A stretch of DNA of 64,000 nt, taken from NCBI GenBank assembly GCA_029891385.1, contig CM057228.1, positions 52,043,783 to 52,107,782 on the forward strand, written 5' to 3'. Under the pieces are notes generated by a model. It worked only from the letters and a program-made list of their open reading frames with translations. It did no database searches and was not told the origin of the DNA. This stretch comes from Erythroxylum novogranatense (taxonomy: Eukaryota > Streptophyta > Magnoliopsida > Malpighiales > Erythroxylaceae). This document shows positions 59,453 to 64,000 of this stretch, in pieces (position 1 is the stretch's first letter; each line of letters opens with the position of its first letter). The position numbers and the translations under genes were made by a program.

Positions 59453-60585
59453 TGTTGGCCCCTAAAAATTTCTTCTTGATGAATAAGTATGATTTACATT
59501 AATTATGAGGTCCTTATGAAATTTTGTAGAAATTAATTATTATGTTAATGTTAGAAAGATTATATGATATAGGTTGATTGAAATAAAGTGTAATGGTTAT
59601 AGGAATGTTCAAGGGATGTTTTTGGCAAGACATTTAAGGTTAAAAGAACATAAGCCTATAAGGAAGGGTAAAAGGGACTTTTTGGGCTCATTAAGGGTAG
59701 AAATGGAAGAAAGAATTTTAGTCTTGTTTTTTAAGAAGGGGGAAATATGAATTGGGGGAGAAGAGAAAAAAACAAAGAAAGTGAAGAGAATTTTAGTGGT
59801 TGAAAGAAAAGAAAAGAGTTGAACAAGGGTTTCGTCATTTCTTAATCTTGAGAAAAATTTTGAAGTGATTCAAGAAGAGAAAAAGGAAGAGGAAGAGAAG
59901 AGTTTCTAATTGAGCCAAAGATCTCTTCGTTTGGTAAAGAATCAAGGTAAGATCATTTTGAATCTTTTAGATTTTTGGAAGGATTTTAGTCCATAGAGTT
60001 AGAAATTACATGAGTTTAAGTATTCTAGAACCAAATTTTAGTGATTGTACGTTGTGGGATTTTTCAATTTGAAAACCTTATTGAGTTGAGATTTAAGAGT
60101 TTAATAAAGTCATTTTGGTAACTGAATGGTTATGCTAAAGACATTCTTAGTTTTGCATAGTGCAAATTTTCAAGTCTTCCTTAGGGGTAAATTTTGGGTT
60201 CTAACTTTAGGAGAAAAACTGGATTGATTTAGGCTAAATTAGATAAAGTTGTCTTCTAGAAAGTTGTAGCTTATCTTTCTAGCTTTCTAGCGGTATATAG
60301 TTTGAAAATTTTGGATATTGTAGTCGAAATTTATGATCCTTGTAAGTGGAAACACATCAGGAGTATAGGCTATATCATCTAGTGATGATGTATCATCTAT
60401 TGATGACATGTATCATCTGGTGATGACGTGTATCTTCTGTGCACTGTTCATCTTACACCTTCTGGTCCAATTTTGTTCTTCTAGATGAAAAAATCTATCT
60501 TTGATGTCTCACAAAAATTGTAGACCTCGAAGTTCTCTTCTAAACCGTCCTAAGATGACCTTAATCTAATATCTCTAGAGCAAGT
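59453..60585 (+). mobile_element. LTR of family B, second copy, 3'-truncated
   Basis: It again starts TGTTGGCCCC and repeats AAGGGATGTTTTTGG, TTAAAAGAACATAAGC and GGCTCATTAAGGGTA from the first copy. The donor CAAGGTAAGATC is near 59944. It carries the hairpin cassette 60371-60440 and stops where the Copia LTR begins. Confidence 0.7.
60371..60440 (+). repeat. Hairpin cassette with ATCATC-TAGT-GATGAT
   Basis: Three tandem units of about 22 bp: ATCATCTAGTGATGAT (perfect hairpin, 60374-60389), ATCATCTATTGATGACATG and ATCATCTGGTGATGACGTG. Confidence 0.85.
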
Positions 60586-62407
60586 TGTAGGAAAATCCCG
60601 ATGTGTGCATCACATGCACAAGGTGCAAAATTTTTTTTTTTTGTTCTAGGACTTTCCCAAAAACCAGGATCCATGTCTCTATATAACAAAGTCAAACCAT
60701 AACGACCAAAAGAGACCATCTCTAACGGTATCCACGCAGAGATCGGAGAACCTAACCGGGGCAAACCCTTTGACCCAGGAATAGCTAGAATAAAGTAAAG
60801 ACTGCTAGATCTTACCTTATTCTTGGAGAGCTAGGTGAAGACAATGAAGAAGAAAGCTTGGAGAGGAGATGAAGAGTGAAAAACGATGGAGAAGAGATAA
60901 AAGCTTAGGATTTTCTCAAAACCCTTCTTCTTTCTTCCCAAAACCTACGATCATCCACTCTTCTTTTGTCTTTTATCATTTAAAGCAACTTTTCACAAAT
61001 CAATAGAAGCTTCTCATGGCCATCCACGTTAGCTATATATATAAAGTTAAAATAAGTGTTCTCCTCTCCTTCTTCCACGTAAACACACACATATATATAT
61101 ATATATATTAATTAATTACTTAATTAATTAATAAGATATATATATATATATATAAATGCTGAAGTGGTCCAGTCACACTGGGGTCGGTCCTACCGGGTCC
61201 CGGTATGGGAAAAAACACCGAAGACCTGTTTCAGCAATATCGATGTCGCGATCTCATCGGGACATATTTCGATCTCATCGGGATCCATTTAATCCTATTG
61301 CTCTCCATATATTGGATCTTTGTCCAAAACTATTTTACGAATTCTCTGAATCACTCTTATGCGTGTGACCTATTAGGTTCCCGGTTATGTTGGCCACTTA
61401 GATTAACACTTAATCTGAGCAAGTCATGAGGGGTATCTAGCAACACATCATGACCCCAATTGAACGGAAAGTAATTGGTTTGACGAATGAACATATATTC
61501 ATCACGAACCATATCACGAACCTTTCCATTGACAATTACTGTGCAATTCGTCCTTTCACCATGCTATACCCCACTTGGTTATGAGTATGGGCAAAGTGTT
61601 AACTCTTACTAGACTGACTATGTCAAATATAGTCCAAGTGATATCAGTTCTCATCCTGGGACTCATTACTTTATATGTCATTGAAGACACTTTTCATGAC
61701 ATATGAACTCCGGCCAGAGATTTCCAAGTAATGACCCTGACAAGAGGCCATAGGTATCATCTTCTACTATCACAGAAGTGGTGAATCCTCTATTGGCTAC
61801 TCAGTTACCTTCGAATACCTCAAGCTGTACCCAAGCACCACCCTACGAGCGACCCTCCAGAAGGCAACAAAGAATGGAGTCAAAGCACGTAATCAAGATT
61901 CAAGATATCCTTGAGTACCTCAAGTCTAAGGATATTTGCACCATTGCTATGATGAGATTATCACTGACATTAGAATAGGAAATACATGTGATGATCTCAT
62001 AGCAGGTCATCCAATGTACTTACTACCTCTAGTAAGCATTCACATCTCAACTCTAAACATCTCATATTTACAGTTTCGAGATCCACCGCTGATCAAATCA
62101 AGGAGCTTGAAATGTGCTAGTCTCTCCTGGCCATCGATGTCCAGCCAGAATCCTATGATTAGAGATAATTTAGATACTGACATAATTGCACATGGTAGGA
62201 ATCTCAGTAGTATGGTCACATCATAATTTCCTTCATGCTATGTCATATATCATGGACTTCATTAATTTGCTCATAGATCAATATCAATTCATAAATGATG
62301 AACATCAAATTAATGAAATATGCCTTTCTTTATTTATTCATAAAGTATGTACACAACTTTGTACAAAACGCGCTAAAGGCGATTGCCTTTAGGGCACTAC
62401 TCTAACA
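60586..62407 (-). repeat. 3' LTR of a Copia element, 1822 bp
   Basis: On the minus strand it starts TGTTAGAGTAGTGCCCTAAA at 62407, directly after the polypurine tract, and ends TTTTCCTACA at 60586. A possible donor (AAGGTAAGATC) lies near 60818. It contains the microsatellite 61082-61154 and a repeated CGATCTCATCGGGA (61250-61285). The left end is the most plausible TG...CA boundary; the other LTR is off the window, so no TSD can be tested. Confidence 0.78.
61082..61154. repeat. AC/TA microsatellite with TTAA repeats
   Basis: A run of (CA)n then (TA)n, a central TTAATTAATTA block and a second (TA)n run. The whole is nearly self-complementary. Confidence 0.9.
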
Positions 62408-62421
62408 AAATCTCCCACTTG
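62408..62421 (-). other. Polypurine tract of the Copia element
   Basis: The minus strand reads CAAGTGGGAGATTT, a common Copia tract, immediately before the LTR. Confidence 0.8.
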
Positions 62422-62424
62422 ACC

Positions 62425-62897
62425 TAAAGCCAATCGCCTTGGTATCTAATACCATAAGTGAGTACATTAGAATACAAATTCTTCTGTGACAATGGCTTTG
62501 TCAACGGATCAGCAATATTCTGCTCTGTGGGAATTCTCTCTATCTGCACATCACCTCAACCAATGATCTCCCTGATCAGATGATATCTCTGGAGTACGTG
62601 TTTGGATCGTTGATGAGACCTTGGTTCCTTCGTCACAAGAATAGCCCCATTGTTGTCACAATACAACTATATGGGCCCATCACGCTAGGAACCACACCAA
62701 GTTCAAGAATGAACTTTTGATCCAAACCGCCTTTGCTACGTCCGAGCGGCAATGTACTCGCCTCGGTTCTTTGAATTGACATTGTCTCTTATTTGAACTC
62801 TTCCAATCGACCGCCCTGCCGCTCGGTGTGAATATATAACCTGATTGGGATTTAGAATCATCCTTATCGATTGAAAACTAACATCTCAGATGCTCGC
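62425..62897 (-). pseudogene. Copia RNase H, with stops
   Basis: The minus strand reads LYCDNNGAILVTKEPRSHQR with HVLQRYHLIREII near 62580-62660 and IERIPTEQNIADPLTKPLS near 62480-62545. These are the C-terminal Copia RNase H signatures. Several stops break it. Confidence 0.85.
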
Positions 62898-63990
62898 TCA
62901 CTGGAGATTTCCATCTCCATATATCAATAAAACATCCTTAGTCCTTCGCAAGTACTTGAGGATATTCTTGACAGCCACCCAGTGACCCTCACCAGGATCC
63001 GATTGGTATCTGCTCGTAACGCTTAGAGCATATGATACATCGGGTCTCGTACATAGCATTGCGTATATGATAGATCCTACTGCAGATGCATACAAGATCA
63101 TACTCATGCGCATCCTCTCATCTTGTGTCTTAGGACACATAGATTTCGAGAGCGTTATCCCATGAGTCACGGGAAGGTACCCTCTCTTGAATTGCTCCAT
63201 GCTAAACCTCTTTAGCATCTTGTCTATATACGTTGATTGTGAAAGACCAAGCAATCTTTTTGATCTATCTCTATAGATCCTTATCCAAAGGATATAAGTT
63301 GCTTCACCAAGGTCTTTCATGGCAAATTGTTTGGACAACCAAATCTTCACAGATTGTAGCATAGAGACATCGTTTCCTAGTAATAATATGTCATCTACAT
63401 ATAGCACAAGGAATACGATTGCAGTCCCACTAACCTTCTTATACACACAGTGTTCATCCGGATTTTGTGAGAAACCAAACTCTTTGATTACCTCATCAAA
63501 ACGGATATTCCAACTCTTGGATGCTTGTTTCAATCCATAAATAGATTTCTGAAGCTTGCATACCTTTTCGCCATCATAGGAGATGAAGCCCTTAGGTTGT
63601 GTCATATACACATCCTCAGCTAGATTTTCATTTAGAAAGTCGTCTTCACATCCATTTGCCATATCTCATAATCATAATGAGCGGCAATGGCTAGGAGTAT
63701 CCTAATGGATTTAAGCATTGCTACTGGGCTGAAGGTCTCGTCGTAGTCAATTCCTTGTCTTTGACGAAAACCTTTAGCTACAAGCCTTGCTTTATAGGTA
63801 ATCACATTACAATCCATGTCGGTTTTCTTTTTGAAAACCCATTTACACCCTATGGGTTTTATTCCTTCGGGTGCTTCAACCAAAGTCCATACTTGGTTTT
63901 CATACATGGAATCCATTTCAGACTTCATGGCATGAAGCCATTTCTCAGACTCTGAACTCTTTAGAACCTCTTCATAGGTGGTAGGCTCAT
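62898..63990 (-). pseudogene. Copia reverse transcriptase, one frameshift
   Basis: The upstream piece (63632-63928) has NQVWTLVEAPEGIKPIGCKW, ARLVAKGFRQRQGIDYDETF and IWQMDVKTTF. The downstream piece (62898-63662) has FLNENLAEDVYMTQPKGF, YGLKQASKSW and the catalytic box LYVDDILLLG. The two frames overlap by about 30 bp near 63632-63662, where a single-base change of length shifts the frame. The catalytic Asp residues are intact. The N-terminus runs toward the window edge. Confidence 0.9.
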
Positions 63991-64000
63991 TATCTTCTAT

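Larger units (their letters stand above)
60586..64000 (-). mobile_element. Copia retrotransposon, 3' half, truncated by the window edge
   Basis: Order on the minus strand is RT, RNase H, polypurine tract, 3' LTR, the Ty1/Copia order. Integrase, gag and the 5' LTR lie beyond base 64000. Confidence 0.88.

Noticed and set aside
61156..62392. Several + strand frames of 66-96 codons
   Set aside because: They are antisense to the Copia 3' LTR and have no domain.
1..64000. tRNA, rRNA or snoRNA genes
   Set aside because: I looked for tRNA-like arms and conserved rRNA text by eye and saw none. A tRNAscan-SE and Infernal run would settle it.

Overview
The window is AT-rich nuclear DNA of a flowering plant, most likely a eudicot; I cannot name the species. 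The evidence is a MIR172 precursor together with plant-specific retroelement lineages (Sirevirus, Tekay-type chromovirus, Athila, Copia), a plant LINE and a caulimovirid relic. No host protein-coding gene could be supported. Almost all long open frames are either pieces of retroelement polyproteins or antisense artefacts of purine-biased LTR DNA.

Layout. 1-7539: a Sirevirus (Ty1/Copia) relic on the + strand, whose gag is split by a 4.6 kb solo LTR (347-4963, TSD CGATT). It has lost pol but keeps five polypurine tracts, arrays of a GTCGAC-centred palindrome and its 3' LTR. It sits in a Tekay-like LTR fragment (7540-11092, minus), which itself sits in a Copia-like LTR fragment. 13310-16850: decayed Athila-type pol and ORF-1-like blocks (minus). 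A Tekay-like solo LTR of 4471 bp (17211-21681, TSD ATTAT) lies in the flanking AT-rich DNA. 23500-24085: a LINE 3' end.

24086-28290 is the only TE-poor island. It holds the best host gene: a MIR172 hairpin on the + strand (stem arms 27258-27293 and 27378-27413) with a TATA box at 26481 and a perfect G-box at 26320. 28296-41308: a Copia-like LTR split by a complete but non-coding Tekay-like element (LARD-type, 29685-40953, TSD AGTTT). 41683-42058: a MITE. 44030-45125: a broken endogenous caulimovirid reverse transcriptase/RNase H. 45130-57622: a LINE (minus) split by a 10.3 kb coding but dead Tekay element (46910-57181). 57623-60585: two head-to-tail LTRs of the same family as the solo LTR at 347. 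60586-64000: the 3' LTR, RNase H and RT of a Copia element (minus) that runs off the window.

The nesting can be checked from sequence. Removing the solo LTR from the Sirevirus gag, or the Tekay element from the LINE RT, together with one TSD copy, restores a continuous reading frame at the junction. Several unrelated LTR families here share one plan: promoter, short exon with a GTAAG donor, long intron of repeated modules, palindrome-rich cassette, AG acceptor. The cassette differs completely from family to family while its flanking module is similar. That is the least explained structure in the window.
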